From: an uncultured Lachnospiraceae bacterium
Lineage (GTDB): Bacteria; Bacillota; Clostridia; Lachnospirales; Lachnospiraceae
Length of the DNA stretch: 47,883 bases
Direction: 5' to 3'
Assembly: GCA_900317825.1 (NCBI GenBank)
Contig: ONIH01000022.1
Span: 1-47,883, forward strand
Under the pieces are notes generated by a model. The model saw nothing but the letters and a program-made list of their open reading frames with translations. It was not told where the DNA came from and searched no databases. Below, in pieces: positions 8,320 to 17,543 of this stretch. Positions within the stretch are counted from its first letter, which is position 1, and the number at the start of each line of letters is the position of its first letter. The translations under genes and the position numbers were made by a program.

Positions 8320-9000
8320 CTAATTATATCGGTTAGGAATCTGCCAGTCAATAGGCTCTATTCCATTTTTTTCTAAAAATTCGTTACATTTGGAGAAATG
8401 CCTGCATCCGAAGAAACCGCGGTAAGCCGAGAGCGGACTAGGGTGCGGTGCCTCAAGCACCAGATGCTTCGGGTTCTTTACAAGCGGTGCCTTTGACTGG
8501 GCATTTGAACCCCAGAGCATGAACACCATAGGTCTGTCACAGGCTTCTACAGCTTCAAACGCTGCATCCGTAAACTCCTGCCAACCGATAAGCTTGTGGC
8601 TGTTCGCCTGATGTGCCCTGACCGTGAGAACATTGTTCAGAAGCAGAACTCCCTGCTCAGCCCATTTGACAAGGCAGCCATTGTCAGGAATGTAGCAGCC
8701 AAGGTCATCGTGCAGCTCTTTATAGATATTCTGAAGAGACGGTGGGATATCTACATCCGGCTTTACCGAAAAAGCCAGTCCCTGCGCCTGTCCCGGCTCA
8801 TGGTAAGGATCCTGTCCGATGATCACGACCTTTACTTTATTCAGCGGAGTCAGGTGAAAAGCGTTAAATATCTCATCTGAAGGCGGATACACCACATGCG
8901 TGGCGTACTCCTGCTTTATCGTATCGTAGAGTTTTTTATAGTAAGGCTTACCGAACTCTCCTCTGAGAGCCGCAAGCCAGTCTCCATCAAGTCCTGCCAT
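8320..9000 (-). CDS. ung: Uracil-DNA glycosylase (family 1)
   Basis: Removes uracil from DNA to start base-excision repair. The 226 residues carry the water-activating motif GQDPYH (62-67, Asp64 catalytic), the uracil-recognition region and the [11 protein letters not shown] minor-groove loop near the C-terminus with its catalytic His. The start codon overlaps the hisF stop (TAATG), so ung is the last gene of an operon running from the acidic membrane protein through hisH and hisF. The promoter of the next gene lies within its last codons and just after its stop. Confidence 0.97.
   Translation of the reverse strand: MAGLDGDWLAALRGEFGKPYYKKLYDTIKQEYATHVVYPPSDEIFNAFHLTPLNKVKVVIIGQDPYHEPGQAQGLAFSVKPDVDIPPSLQNIYKELHDDLGCYIPDNGCLVKWAEQGVLLLNNVLTVRAHQANSHKLIGWQEFTDAAFEAVEACDRPMVFMLWGSNAQSKAPLVKNPKHLVLEAPHPSPLSAYRGFFGCRHFSKCNEFLEKNGIEPIDWQIPNRYN
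8323..8351 (-). promoter_or_regulatory. Promoter of the FliD-like gene, inside the ung 3' end
   Basis: -35 TTGACT (8346-8351) and a perfect -10 TATAAT (8323-8328) with a 17-base spacer, followed about 40 bases later by the FliD-like ATG. It looks sigma-A-type, not the flagellar sigma-28 type (TAAA-N15-GCCGATAA) that would be expected for a late flagellar gene. Confidence 0.7.
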
Positions 9001-9758
9001 TATATTCTCACCGGGATATCGTTGTCCTTTAAATACTTCTTCAGATCCATTATATCGAGCTCGTGGTAATGAAAAAGTGAAGCTGCCAGAGCTGCTGATG
9101 CATGTCCCATGTCAAAAGCAGCCTTAAAGTCCTGCTTTGAACCTGCTCCGCCTGAAGCTATGACAGGGATTGGGACTTCATCGGCTATCTTTCTCGTAAG
9201 TGGAATGTCGTATCCTGCCTTTGTCCCATCACAGTCCATGCTCGTAAGAAGGATCTCTCCGGCTCCGAGCTCGTAGGCTTTTCTTGCCCAGCTTACTGCA
9301 TTGAGGCCTGCGTCCTCTCTTCCGCCGTACTTAAAGGCGTGCCAGGTGCCATCGATCATTTCCTTGGCATCTATCGCAACTACAACACACTGTCTTCCGA
9401 ACTTCTCTGCTGCCTCGCTGATAAGAGAAGGATTCTCTATGGCTGACGAGTTGATCGATACCTTGTCAGCTCCTGCACGTAGGATCTCGCGGAAGTCATC
9501 GACAGTCCTTATACCGCCTCCGACTGTAAACGGGATAAAAACCTGTGAGGCAACTCTCTCGACCATATCTACCACTGTGTCCCTGTGGTCGCTTGACGCC
9601 GTGATATCCAAGAAAACCAGCTCATCTGCTCCAGCCTTGTCATAGGCTTTCGCAGCTTCGACCGGGTCTCCGGCATCTGTCAGATGTACGAAATTTATTC
9701 CTTTGACTACCCTGCCGTCCTTTACATCCAGGCAGGGAATAATTCTCTTGGTAAGCAT
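9000..9758 (-). CDS. hisF: Imidazole glycerol phosphate synthase cyclase subunit HisF
   Basis: TIM-barrel cyclase that uses ammonia from HisH to convert PRFAR into imidazole glycerol phosphate and AICAR (histidine and purine link). 252 residues, standard length. The two catalytic aspartates are present in [12 protein letters not shown] (Asp11) and VVVAIDAK (about Asp130). It lies 2 bases downstream of hisH, its enzymatic partner. The other his genes are not in this window, so hisH-hisF are separated from the rest of the pathway or the remainder is elsewhere. Confidence 0.97.
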   Translation of the reverse strand: MLTKRIIPCLDVKDGRVVKGINFVHLTDAGDPVEAAKAYDKAGADELVFLDITASSDHRDTVVDMVERVASQVFIPFTVGGGIRTVDDFREILRAGADKVSINSSAIENPSLISEAAEKFGRQCVVVAIDAKEMIDGTWHAFKYGGREDAGLNAVSWARKAYELGAGEILLTSMDCDGTKAGYDIPLTRKIADEVPIPVIASGGAGSKQDFKAAFDMGHASAALAASLFHYHELDIMDLKKYLKDNDIPVRI

Positions 9759-9760
9759 CT

Positions 9761-10366
9761 CTAAATCTCCAGAAAATTCTTAAGGATAGCAAGTCCAGTT
9801 TCTCCGCTCTTCTCCGGATGGAACTGTGTCGCAAAGATATTTCCGCTCTCGACTGAAGCGTCAAAAGTGAGACCGTAATCACAGGTCGCCGTGACTATGG
9901 ACGGATCATCCGCTTTCAGGTAGTAGGAGTGAACGAAATACACGAAGCTGTCCTCCGGTATCCCTTTAAAAAGCCTTCCCTGTCTCGGGAAGCTGATGCT
10001 GTTCCATCCCATATGAGGGACCTTGAGATCCTCCCTATCCGGAAATCTGATGATGTGTCCAGAAAGAAGTCCAAGTCCCCTGACACCTTCTGATTCTTCG
10101 CTGTCGTCAAATAAAAGCTGAAGCCCTAAGCAGATGCCAAGAAAAGGAATGTCCTTCTTCTTTACTTCTCTAAGCACATCCACGAGGTGCCTGTCGTTTA
10201 AGTGTGACATGCAGTCACCGAAAGCTCCGACTCCCGGGAGTATCACATGGTCTGCCTTAAGTATCTGCTGACTGTCATCTGTGACTATACAGTCCTTTCC
10301 GAGATACTTTACTGCCTTTTCTACACTTCTGATATTCCCCGCGTCATAATCAACTATTGCTACCAT
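9761..10366 (-). CDS. hisH: Imidazole glycerol phosphate synthase glutaminase subunit HisH
   Basis: Class I glutamine amidotransferase that supplies ammonia to HisF. In 201 residues it has the nucleophile elbow GICLGLQ (Cys79) and the His-x-Glu pair FHPEKSG near residue 182. Its start overlaps the end of the large acidic membrane-protein gene by 17 bases, so translation is probably coupled to that unrelated gene. Confidence 0.97.
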   Translation of the reverse strand: MVAIVDYDAGNIRSVEKAVKYLGKDCIVTDDSQQILKADHVILPGVGAFGDCMSHLNDRHLVDVLREVKKKDIPFLGICLGLQLLFDDSEESEGVRGLGLLSGHIIRFPDREDLKVPHMGWNSISFPRQGRLFKGIPEDSFVYFVHSYYLKADDPSIVTATCDYGLTFDASVESGNIFATQFHPEKSGETGLAILKNFLEI

Positions 10367-12110
10367 CTGAGAGTGTAAAACCTTTCTGCTTCAGTACTTC
10401 GTCAATCTGCTTCGTGTATTCTTCTCTGTCCTTTATCTGAGACAGCTTCTGTGCATCAGCATCTGTCATCTCAAACTGCTCCGAAAGAGCATCCTTTATC
10501 CTCTTACCGTAATCCTCGTAGTATGACTTTATATCGAGCTTTGAAGCCCTGTCAGCATTTTTCTCGTAGATAGCGTTTCCTCTTACGAGAGCGTCAAGCG
10601 CATAATCGTACTGCTTTCTCTTCATCGCGCCCTCATAAACAGAGTACTTTACAGAAAGCTCACCGGCTAACTTCGCGCTCTCGAGCATCTTCTTCTCCTG
10701 AGCTGACAGCTTATCCTCGTCCTGCCCGGCCAGCTGACCGTATACATCGATGTAGTTCTGCTGAGAATACTGACTGAGGAGCGCCTTCTTCTGCTGTGAC
10801 TGCGGCAGAACACTCACGCCTACATAGATCAGTGCAAAAAGTGAGATAGCCAGGAAAGCAAATACGCCGATGACTTTTCCAGGGATAACAGGAGAATTAT
10901 CTACCGGCTTCGGTTTCTTAGGCTTCTTTTCCTTTACCTTTTTCTCCTTAGGCGGCTTCTTCTCCTTTTCCTTTTTAGGCTTTTTCTCTTTCTTTTTCTT
11001 CTCCGGCTTCTTCTCCTCCTCAGCTATGTCTGCGAGAAGTCCTTCATCCTCAGCAGCCAGATCACCGGCGGAGTCGTCGTGCTCTCCGATGATATCGCTT
11101 CTGTTTACCTTTTCGTCGTCTTCTTTATCAAAAATGCCCTTGAGCTTCTCGATAAGTCCTGCGAGGAAGCCTTTTTTCTTAGTACCGTTCTCTGGTGCGC
11201 CTTCAGTGTCGGCTTCAGCCTTCTTCTGGTCGGCTGCTTCGTCACTCATCAGATCTCCGCCATCGAGGTCAGGAACTGCCGACTCGGCAGAGCTCTCGAA
11301 CGCATCACTGCTCTCTGGAAGAACTGTGCCATTCTCATCGGCATCGAGCATATCACCTATGTCTGTAAGTTCTCCGTCTCCAGCCAGCATATCCGATAAG
11401 TCATGACCATCACCTGACTCATCCATCAGGTTCACGTCCTTCGCGCTAGTATCTGAGAAGTCATTGCTGTCGAAATCATCGAGTGAAAACTCCGGCTGTA
11501 AGAAAGGATCGTCTTCTGCAGGATTCTTCTTTTTCTCTGGTTCAGGCTTTGGCTTACTTTTTTTCTCTGCTGCCTTTTTCTTCTCAGCCTGGGTATCTAT
11601 GTCATCCTCTATAGGAGCCTTCTGCTTTTCCTCTGGAAGAATACTCTCTCCTGCCTTTTCCTTAGCGTTTGAAACAATGGATTCGATGCTGTCCATCAGG
11701 TCATCCTTCGGGCTCGTATCATCAGCCTTCTCAGGCTCTCCAATGCTCGAAAAATAAGGGCTTACGTCATCGCCATCCGGCAGGCTGCTTTCTGTGTGAT
11801 CTGAAGAGTCTGTCTTTTTCTTCTTCGGTTTACTGTCACTGTCTTCCGAATCGTCGAGTGACTGCTCGAACTCTGCTAGGAAATCATCCTCTGAAAGAGC
11901 CCTCTTCAGGTTCTTCCTCGAACCGTTCGATTCACTGACATCCGAAAGACCTGTCTTTTCTACAAAGTCATCATCCGGTCCTATGTCGCGTCTTCTGGCT
12001 GCCCTGTCCTGAGCTTTTTTTGTATTTTTTTCATAAGATGAATCCACTTCATCCTGAGCTTTGTTTATCGAATCTAAAAGCCCGTTTAAGATGTCCTCTG
12101 TGTCTGGCAA
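10350..12110 (-). CDS. Large acidic single-pass membrane protein, function unknown
   Basis: 586 residues. Residues 1-360 are disordered, Asp/Glu/Ser-rich, with short repeated LDD/DDF/DLMDE-like motifs. A Lys-rich basic patch (about 366-402, KKEKK-type repeats) immediately precedes one membrane helix (about 411-436), so the acidic part should be cytoplasmic. The C-terminal 150 residues are predicted outside and helical, possibly TPR-like. The start is chosen as TTG at 12110: a GGGAGG RBS stands 6 bases upstream, whereas the longer ATG start at 12146 lies inside a hairpin and adds an atypical N-terminus. It heads the hisH-hisF-ung operon. No family recognised. Confidence 0.75.
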   Translation of the reverse strand: MPDTEDILNGLLDSINKAQDEVDSSYEKNTKKAQDRAARRRDIGPDDDFVEKTGLSDVSESNGSRKNLKRALSEDDFLAEFEQSLDDSEDSDSKPKKKKTDSSDHTESSLPDGDDVSPYFSSIGEPEKADDTSPKDDLMDSIESIVSNAKEKAGESILPEEKQKAPIEDDIDTQAEKKKAAEKKSKPKPEPEKKKNPAEDDPFLQPEFSLDDFDSNDFSDTSAKDVNLMDESGDGHDLSDMLAGDGELTDIGDMLDADENGTVLPESSDAFESSAESAVPDLDGGDLMSDEAADQKKAEADTEGAPENGTKKKGFLAGLIEKLKGIFDKEDDEKVNRSDIIGEHDDSAGDLAAEDEGLLADIAEEEKKPEKKKKEKKPKKEKEKKPPKEKKVKEKKPKKPKPVDNSPVIPGKVIGVFAFLAISLFALIYVGVSVLPQSQQKKALLSQYSQQNYIDVYGQLAGQDEDKLSAQEKKMLESAKLAGELSVKYSVYEGAMKRKQYDYALDALVRGNAIYEKNADRASKLDIKSYYEDYGKRIKDALSEQFEMTDADAQKLSQIKDREEYTKQIDEVLKQKGFTLSDGSNS

Positions 12111-12137
12111 AATGGACCTCCCTCTAAACACATAATA

Positions 12138-12169
12138 AGGCCACATGAACCTTTCGCTTCATATGGCCT
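12138..12169 (-). terminator. Hairpin between cheV-like gene and the acidic membrane protein gene
   Basis: A 12-bp stem (12138-12149 with 12158-12169, 8-base loop) with one G-U wobble. The following minus-strand sequence is TATTATGTGTTT, a poor U-tract. It may be a weak terminator for the CheV-type gene, or a 5' leader element of the downstream gene, since an extended -10 promoter lies just upstream of it. Confidence 0.5.
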
Positions 12170-12184
12170 GTAACTGCATGCGTT

Positions 12185-12193
12185 ATTATATCA
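12185..12193 (-). promoter_or_regulatory. Extended -10 promoter overlapping the cheV stop codon
   Basis: TGATATAAT (12185-12193) is a perfect extended -10 element (TGnTATAAT); no good -35 is seen. The TG comes from the TGA stop of the CheV-type gene. The transcript would carry the 12138-12169 hairpin in its leader. Confidence 0.5.
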
Positions 12194-13129
12194 GAATTCT
12201 TTGGCTTTTCTGGCAGCCTCGTACTTATCTACAAGCTCATCGATAGCATCGACCAGTTTCCCGATCTCCGGTTTGGTAAGCTGTGCATCAGCTCCTACGC
12301 TCTCACCCTTGCGGCGGATGTCGTCATTTATCAGTGAAGAGAAGATGATGACAGGGATGTGTTTCAAGCTGTCGTCGTCTTTTACGAGCTTGCAGAGACG
12401 GTGACCATCCATTTTTGGCATCTCGATATCTGTTACTATGCAGTGAACATCGTCGAGGGTGGTTCCCTTCTCCTTCATATCCTGGAGCTTGTCCCAGGCT
12501 TCCTGTCCGTTTGCGTTTACGTTCAGGTTCGTATATCCGGCTTTCTTCAGGCATTCTACAATGAGCTTTGACAGAAGCGGCGAATCCTCAGCTATCATGA
12601 TAGGAGACTTCGATCTGTCTCTGTTCTTATCCTCAGGTCTCTCGTCCATCTCTGATACGTTAAGGGCTGTAGCAGGGTTTATCTTTGAGACTATCTTCTC
12701 GAAGTCCAGGATGACTACGAGATGATCATCGAGCTTTATGACTCCTGTAGCAACTCCGTTCGCCTCGGATGAGATCGTGGAATCCGGGGTGTTTATGTCT
12801 TCCCAGGATACTCTGTGGATTCCGAGAACCTGGTCTACATGGAAGGCAGTATTTAAATTATTGAAATTCGTGATGAAGAAGAGTCCTTCGTTATCCGGGT
12901 CATCCGGGTAGCCGAGACATTTCCTGAGGTTGATCACCGAAATGATCGTATCCCTCGGCATGAAGATACCTTCTACAAAAGGATGTGAATTCGGTACCGG
13001 CGTAACATGCTGATAATTCAGGATCTCTATGATCTTCGCTACGTTGATGCCGTAGTAGTTATCAGCTACCTTGAACTCAAGGATCTCTAATTCGTTTGTT
13101 CCTGACTCTAGTAAGATATTTGTATCCAT
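12191..13129 (-). CDS. cheV: CheV-type chemotaxis coupling protein (CheW plus receiver)
   Basis: 312 residues. An N-terminal CheW-like domain (about 13-155), which couples chemoreceptors to CheA, is joined to a C-terminal response-regulator receiver (about 175-305). The receiver has the acidic pair in IAEDS (181-182), the phospho-acceptor Asp234 in VTDIEMPKMDG, and Lys in LTKPE. CheV proteins aid adaptation of chemotaxis. It lies 22 bases behind the lipoprotein gene and probably shares its promoter. No other che gene is in the window. Confidence 0.9.
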   Translation of the reverse strand: MDTNILLESGTNELEILEFKVADNYYGINVAKIIEILNYQHVTPVPNSHPFVEGIFMPRDTIISVINLRKCLGYPDDPDNEGLFFITNFNNLNTAFHVDQVLGIHRVSWEDINTPDSTISSEANGVATGVIKLDDHLVVILDFEKIVSKINPATALNVSEMDERPEDKNRDRSKSPIMIAEDSPLLSKLIVECLKKAGYTNLNVNANGQEAWDKLQDMKEKGTTLDDVHCIVTDIEMPKMDGHRLCKLVKDDDSLKHIPVIIFSSLINDDIRRKGESVGADAQLTKPEIGKLVDAIDELVDKYEAARKAKEF

Positions 13130-13151
13130 CTCTTCTAACCTCCCTGGTCTT

Positions 13152-13874
13152 TTATCGCTGTTTCGACAGATCAGTATTTATCCGGACTGTGGTGTCACCC
13201 TTTTTCACGGTGTAGACCACTTTTGATGTATCCTTAATAGTTCCTTTAGGGAACTGAAAAAGCATTATCAGATTCTTACTCTTCTTACCCTTTAATGTCC
13301 CCTGGTAGGTCGTCAGATCATTCAGAAGAAGTGTCATGTCCGCGTTCACAGACTCCTTACCGTAAGAAGCCTGAAATGTCAGCTTCTGTGAAGGAATGTC
13401 GACTTTATTCTTCTTCGATGAAGTGTTCTTAGCCTTAAGTCTTACGACGAGAAGCTCATTTCCTTTGTCAGGTGTCAGATCATAGACGTCGTTTGAATTA
13501 TAGCCACCTGCTGTCTGAGCATCTCTGTATAAAAATGATACTCCTTTGATCCCGATGGCTTCGGTAAAGGTCTTCGTGACTTCCTGCTGCTCTGCTTCAG
13601 TATCAGCTGTCTTCGTGTCAGAAGCATCAGTATCGGCTGAAGTGCTGCCATCAGATGCCGCTTTAGAAGTATCAGCTGCCGGAACCTGCTTAGATTGAGA
13701 AACTGTAGTAAGTCCGGCTGAAGCAGAATCATCGTACTTCGATACAATCTGTGCGCAGTAAGCTGCGAACTGATCCTGTTCATCCTCTTTTAATCCAGTG
13801 ACCTGATAGGCGCATCCTGAAAGCATGACTGACATGCCCAAGGCCATCGCTGTCACATAAATCCCTTTTCGCAT
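13152..13874 (-). CDS. Lipoprotein with DUF4352-like C-terminal domain
   Basis: 240 residues. A lipoprotein signal peptide ends in a lipobox LSGC (Cys21). A Ser/Thr/Ala/Asp-rich linker (about 50-95) leads to a beta-rich domain (about 105-240) with the pattern of DUF4352/telomeric-Ig-like extracellular domains, including LLVVRLKAKNTSSKKN. It is expected on the outer face of the membrane. It sits between the envelope two-component operon and cheV; no catalytic motif is visible. Function unknown. Confidence 0.8.
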   Translation of the reverse strand: MRKGIYVTAMALGMSVMLSGCAYQVTGLKEDEQDQFAAYCAQIVSKYDDSASAGLTTVSQSKQVPAADTSKAASDGSTSADTDASDTKTADTEAEQQEVTKTFTEAIGIKGVSFLYRDAQTAGGYNSNDVYDLTPDKGNELLVVRLKAKNTSSKKNKVDIPSQKLTFQASYGKESVNADMTLLLNDLTTYQGTLKGKKSKNLIMLFQFPKGTIKDTSKVVYTVKKGDTTVRINTDLSKQR

Positions 13875-13910
13875 ATCATTAGCCTTTCACAAATCAAACT
13901 ACCACATATA

Positions 13911-13939
13911 ATAGTACCATTAACAGAGACAAAATTCAA
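13911..13939 (-). promoter_or_regulatory. Likely promoter of the lipoprotein-cheV pair
   Basis: -35 TTGAAT (13934-13939) and -10 TACTAT (13911-13916), 17-base spacer, in the A/T-rich gap after the histidine kinase gene. The match to consensus is moderate (4/6 and 4/6). Confidence 0.45.
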
Positions 13940-13950
13940 ACATTTTATTA

Positions 13951-15453
13951 TCATTTGTCGAGGTCAAAGTAAAATTCCACACCATTCGTATGATTTTCGA
14001 CACCGCACTCCTTGTGAAGGTCATCCATTATGGCCTTTACTATCGAAAGTCCTATGCCGCTTCCGCCGTATTCGCGGGTCCTCGCTTTGTCGACCTTGTA
14101 GAATTTTTCCCAGAGATGTGGGATTGACTCTTCAGGTATCGGATTTCCGGAATTAAATACAGAGATCCGGTAATCCTTTTCCCGCTCGGTGACCTTTACC
14201 TCGATCTTCTTCTCGTTCTCACAGTAATGTATCGCATTTGAAAAATAGTTCGTGATGACCTGCTCTGTAAAAAAAGGATCAGACCATACATAAGCCGGAC
14301 CATTGTGGATAAACGATACGGTAATGCCGTTTTTGTTCGTTAAGATACTGTTCGATCTGATGACACCGCTTATCACTTCCGTCACATCGAACCTCTCGAG
14401 GTTCATTATCTTCTCCCCGTACTCGAGGTGGCTTAAGTCCAGAAGCTCTTTTACTATACGGTTCATCTTCTCAGCTTCATCGATTATGACGTCACAGTAA
14501 TACTTCCTGTCTTCAGCATTATCATCTGCTACTGCATCCGAAAGTCCCTCTGCGTAGCCCCTGATAAGGGCGAGCGGAGTCTTGAGCTCATGTGAAACAC
14601 TCGATGAAAATTCGCGGCGCATTTTTTCATTTTCTTCACGGAGATCTAAGTCTCTCTGCAGATCAGCATTTGCCTGCCGCAGTTCCTGAATGGTCTTTTC
14701 AAGTGCTTCGGAAAGCTCATTCATGTGTATTCCGAGATCGTCTATCTCATTCGGTTTTTTGCCTGGCACATACTTTGCCTCGAAATCGAGCTCAGCCATC
14801 TGCTTACTCAGCTTAGTGAGTTTTACTACAGGCTCTGTGATCCTGTGGCTGAAGAAAATAGAAGCGCACCAGGCTCCACAGACTGCTATGATCCCGGCTA
14901 CAATAAGCACTCTGCTCGTAAACTGGGCCGACTGCCTGAGTGAGCCGAGTCCTGACCTGATGAGGATCAGGTTCGAATCTGGAAGGGTTCCCCAGAGGGC
15001 TAAAAACTCAGCGCTTACCTGCGGATCCTTTAGCTTCAGGATCGAGTAGTCAGACGAAGTCTTTATCAGCTCCCGGCTGTTCTGATCTCTCGATAGCATG
15101 GATCTGTACAGCTGCGTGATCATCATGGCATTGGAGCCCTGTGAAGAGCGTACTACTTCTCCTGACGGAGTACAGATAAGCACCTGTAGGTTCTCATTCG
15201 AGCACAGTGTCTCGAACTGATCGTTATAGCTGTTATCGTAGAGAGTTCCTTTGTCTGAACCGTCAGAAAAAGTCTTGTAAGCCTTTTCCAGGATATTTTC
15301 CCTTCTGATAACAGCAAACTTCATCATAAACAGCCAGTTTAAGACAAAGCTAAGGAAAATGGCCCCAAAAGCTATAAGGACCATATATCCTGTGATCTGG
15401 CTGCTTAGTTTGTATTCTTTGTTTTTTTTAGTTACTTCGCGTACTTGTGACAT
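13951..15453 (-). CDS. Membrane sensor histidine kinase
   Basis: 500 residues. Two membrane helices (about 20-43 and 181-203) flank an extracytoplasmic sensor domain of about 135 residues. A HAMP linker (204-257), a coiled coil, a HisKA domain with SVSHELKTPL (His288 phospho-acceptor) and an HATPase_c domain (N-box NYFSNAIHYC, G2-box GGSGIGLSIVKA) follow. The sensor domain has no named family I recognise. Its gene start overlaps the end of the L,D-transpeptidase gene by 22 bases, and the partner regulator lies just beyond, so the three form one operon. Inferred input: a cell-wall signal. Confidence 0.93.
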   Translation of the reverse strand: MSQVREVTKKNKEYKLSSQITGYMVLIAFGAIFLSFVLNWLFMMKFAVIRRENILEKAYKTFSDGSDKGTLYDNSYNDQFETLCSNENLQVLICTPSGEVVRSSQGSNAMMITQLYRSMLSRDQNSRELIKTSSDYSILKLKDPQVSAEFLALWGTLPDSNLILIRSGLGSLRQSAQFTSRVLIVAGIIAVCGAWCASIFFSHRITEPVVKLTKLSKQMAELDFEAKYVPGKKPNEIDDLGIHMNELSEALEKTIQELRQANADLQRDLDLREENEKMRREFSSSVSHELKTPLALIRGYAEGLSDAVADDNAEDRKYYCDVIIDEAEKMNRIVKELLDLSHLEYGEKIMNLERFDVTEVISGVIRSNSILTNKNGITVSFIHNGPAYVWSDPFFTEQVITNYFSNAIHYCENEKKIEVKVTEREKDYRISVFNSGNPIPEESIPHLWEKFYKVDKARTREYGGSGIGLSIVKAIMDDLHKECGVENHTNGVEFYFDLDK

Positions 15454-16844
15454 TTATGTGCTTTGCAGTATTTCTGCGCAGTCGGGTCTGTAGGGTCCCA
15501 GGTATGCCATGAAGGAAGCTTTTCGATAACCGGCTTACTGAATGGCTCATATCCTGTCGAATTCGTTATCTCAACTGTAGTCCCCACTTTACAATGATCA
15601 TAGATCCACTTTGCAGAACCTGCCTGAAGCCTGATGCAGCCATGAGAACAGGTCGTTCCAAGGTTATTGTAGCCTCTTACAGACATCGTGTTGTTACTGT
15701 TATGCTGGCTTGAAAAAATTGAGTGGAAGTAAATCCCATTGCTTGCGACCTTTGAGCACCACTGTCCCCAGCATGGTCCCATCAGCTCATGCCATCTCAT
15801 CTGTGCTAAGATATGATGAGTGCCTACCGGAGTAGCATAGCCCGGAGAGCAGATAAAAGCTCTCAGTGGATAGAGTTTCCCGTCACGCACGCCGTATGCT
15901 GTCACATACTGTTTAGCCTTGTTTACATACATGACATACTTTTGAAAGCTGTCCTCATCGACGTACTTCGTCGGGTCTTCTACCATAGAACCGTCAGCAT
16001 ACTGGTAGAGAACGAGAGTCTTTCCGTACACTGCGGATTTTTTGTCTGTGATCTTCTTTGTGACTGGGCTTACTGCTACTTTTACACTGACCGACTTAGT
16101 GTACGCGCCGTAGTAGGTCTTTCCATCAGCCTTATAGTAGGTTCTTACCCTGTAGGTGTTCTTTCGCCTGCTCGTCGTATTAGTGTCGGTATAAGAGGTC
16201 TTGCCCGTCTTCTTCAGTGTTGCTCTTCTAACCCACTTGCCGGACTTATTCTTCTTATAGACTGCGTAACCCGATATCTTTCCGGCTTTCTTGTGGGAGA
16301 TAGTCAGCTTTACATCCGCCTTTACCGGCTTTGCGGAGATAACTGCCTTCGATACTGTAAGGCCTATCTTCACATGGACTGAAGATGAATACTTACCTGA
16401 TACGGTCTTTCCTGACTCGTCCTTATAGTAAGCACGTGCTCTGTAAGAATAGCTCTTCTTATACTTTACCTTTGTATCCTTAACGGTAAAAGTGCCTCTC
16501 TTCGTGTTCTCTTTATAGAGCTGCCATTTGCCTGAGCCAGTCTTTTTATAGATCTGGTATCCGGTTATGTGGTTTCCGGTCTTTCCATCAGTGTGGCTTA
16601 CGGTAAGTCTTACGCTCTTATTATCCTGCTTTGCGGATATATGAGCTCTGACTATAGAGCCTCCTGTCACTGCTATAGCAGAACCGGATGCCGCAATACT
16701 GCTTCCGGATGCAGCCGATGCTTTTACACTTTTTACTTCTCTGGTCGGAGCATCTGTGTATGCAAATGCCGGGACCTGTGGTACGGTAAGCAGTACTGCA
16801 CCCGCCAGAATAAGCGTTACAGCCTTTTTTAACTTACTGAACAT
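15432..16844 (-). CDS. L,D-transpeptidase (YkuD) with two FN3-like repeats
   Basis: 470 residues, secreted. Signal peptide (1-28, ends AFA). Two tandem FN3-like repeats (about 68-160 and 163-250), each with a YxIYKK or YAVYKK motif and a closing YYK(D/A) strand, precede a YkuD catalytic domain (about 285-430) with the active site SHGCIRL (400-406, Cys403). Such enzymes make 3-3 peptidoglycan cross-links or attach proteins to the wall. The C-terminal tail has extra Cys and His residues. The gene directly follows the response regulator (adjacent, no gap) and overlaps the kinase gene, an unusual placement inside a two-component operon. Confidence 0.92.
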   Translation of the reverse strand: MFSKLKKAVTLILAGAVLLTVPQVPAFAYTDAPTREVKSVKASAASGSSIAASGSAIAVTGGSIVRAHISAKQDNKSVRLTVSHTDGKTGNHITGYQIYKKTGSGKWQLYKENTKRGTFTVKDTKVKYKKSYSYRARAYYKDESGKTVSGKYSSSVHVKIGLTVSKAVISAKPVKADVKLTISHKKAGKISGYAVYKKNKSGKWVRRATLKKTGKTSYTDTNTTSRRKNTYRVRTYYKADGKTYYGAYTKSVSVKVAVSPVTKKITDKKSAVYGKTLVLYQYADGSMVEDPTKYVDEDSFQKYVMYVNKAKQYVTAYGVRDGKLYPLRAFICSPGYATPVGTHHILAQMRWHELMGPCWGQWCSKVASNGIYFHSIFSSQHNSNNTMSVRGYNNLGTTCSHGCIRLQAGSAKWIYDHCKVGTTVEITNSTGYEPFSKPVIEKLPSWHTWDPTDPTAQKYCKAHKCHKYAK

Positions 16845-17543
16845 TTATTTATCCTCCACTTCGAATTTATATCCCATACCCCAGATGGTATGGATGTAAT
16901 TGCCGCAGCCTCCGAGCTTGCTGCGGAGCTTTTTTACATGGGTGTCTATAGTCCTGGCATCACCGAAATAATCATAGTCCCAGACGCTGTTCAGGATCTT
17001 CTCCCTGGAGAGGGCAATGCCTTTGTTACGCATAAAATAAGCCAGGAGGTCGAATTCCTTGACCGAAAGAGTCACATCCCTGCCGTCTGCCGTTACTGTG
17101 TGGGCGTTCTCGTCGAGAGTTATCTTTCCGCAGGTCATCTTGCCGTTGTTCTCACCGAGAGAACCTGTACCACCCTCACCTCTGTTTATGATCGCCTTTA
17201 CCCGGGCCACGAGCACCTTCGGTGAGAATGGCTTGGTCACGAATTCGTCGGCGCCTGCCGTAAAGCCCTCAAGCGCGTCCTCTTCCTCGGACTTTGCTGT
17301 AAGTATGATGACCGGAACCTTTGACTTCTCACGGATTTTCTTTAGAGCACCGTAGCCGTCGAGCTTCGGCATCATCACATCCATAATGATCAGGTCTGTA
17401 TCCGGATTCAGGTCGAACTGGGCTAAAGCCTCCAGTCCGTCAGCAGCTTCTATGACTTCGAAGCCGTCCCTCCTCAGGTAGTCCTTGATCAGTTTTCTCA
17501 TTCTGCTTTCATCATCTGCTATCAGTATCTTTTTTGCTGCCAT
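16845..17543 (-). CDS. OmpR/PhoB-family response regulator
   Basis: 232 residues. Receiver domain with Asp10-Asp11, phospho-acceptor Asp55 (LIIMDVMMPK), Thr/Lys switch residues (ILTAKS, VTKPFSP), and a winged-helix DNA-binding domain (about 130-230) ending in the typical IWGMGYKFE. It is the cognate regulator of the kinase encoded two genes downstream. Its start overlaps the end of the upstream membrane-protein gene by 32 bases. Targets unknown; the encoded L,D-transpeptidase suggests envelope control. Confidence 0.95.
   Translation of the reverse strand: MAAKKILIADDESRMRKLIKDYLRRDGFEVIEAADGLEALAQFDLNPDTDLIIMDVMMPKLDGYGALKKIREKSKVPVIILTAKSEEEDALEGFTAGADEFVTKPFSPKVLVARVKAIINRGEGGTGSLGENNGKMTCGKITLDENAHTVTADGRDVTLSVKEFDLLAYFMRNKGIALSREKILNSVWDYDYFGDARTIDTHVKKLRSKLGGCGNYIHTIWGMGYKFEVEDK

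Noticed and set aside
10870-11406. Long plus-strand Ser/Phe-rich reading frame opposite the acidic membrane protein
   Set aside because: It is the antisense of the Lys/Glu/Asp-rich coding region; composition mirrors the true frame and there is no RBS or family match.
12111-12146. N-terminal extension of the acidic membrane protein from an ATG at 12146
   Set aside because: The ATG lies in the stem of a hairpin; the TTG at 12110 has GGGAGG at ideal distance.
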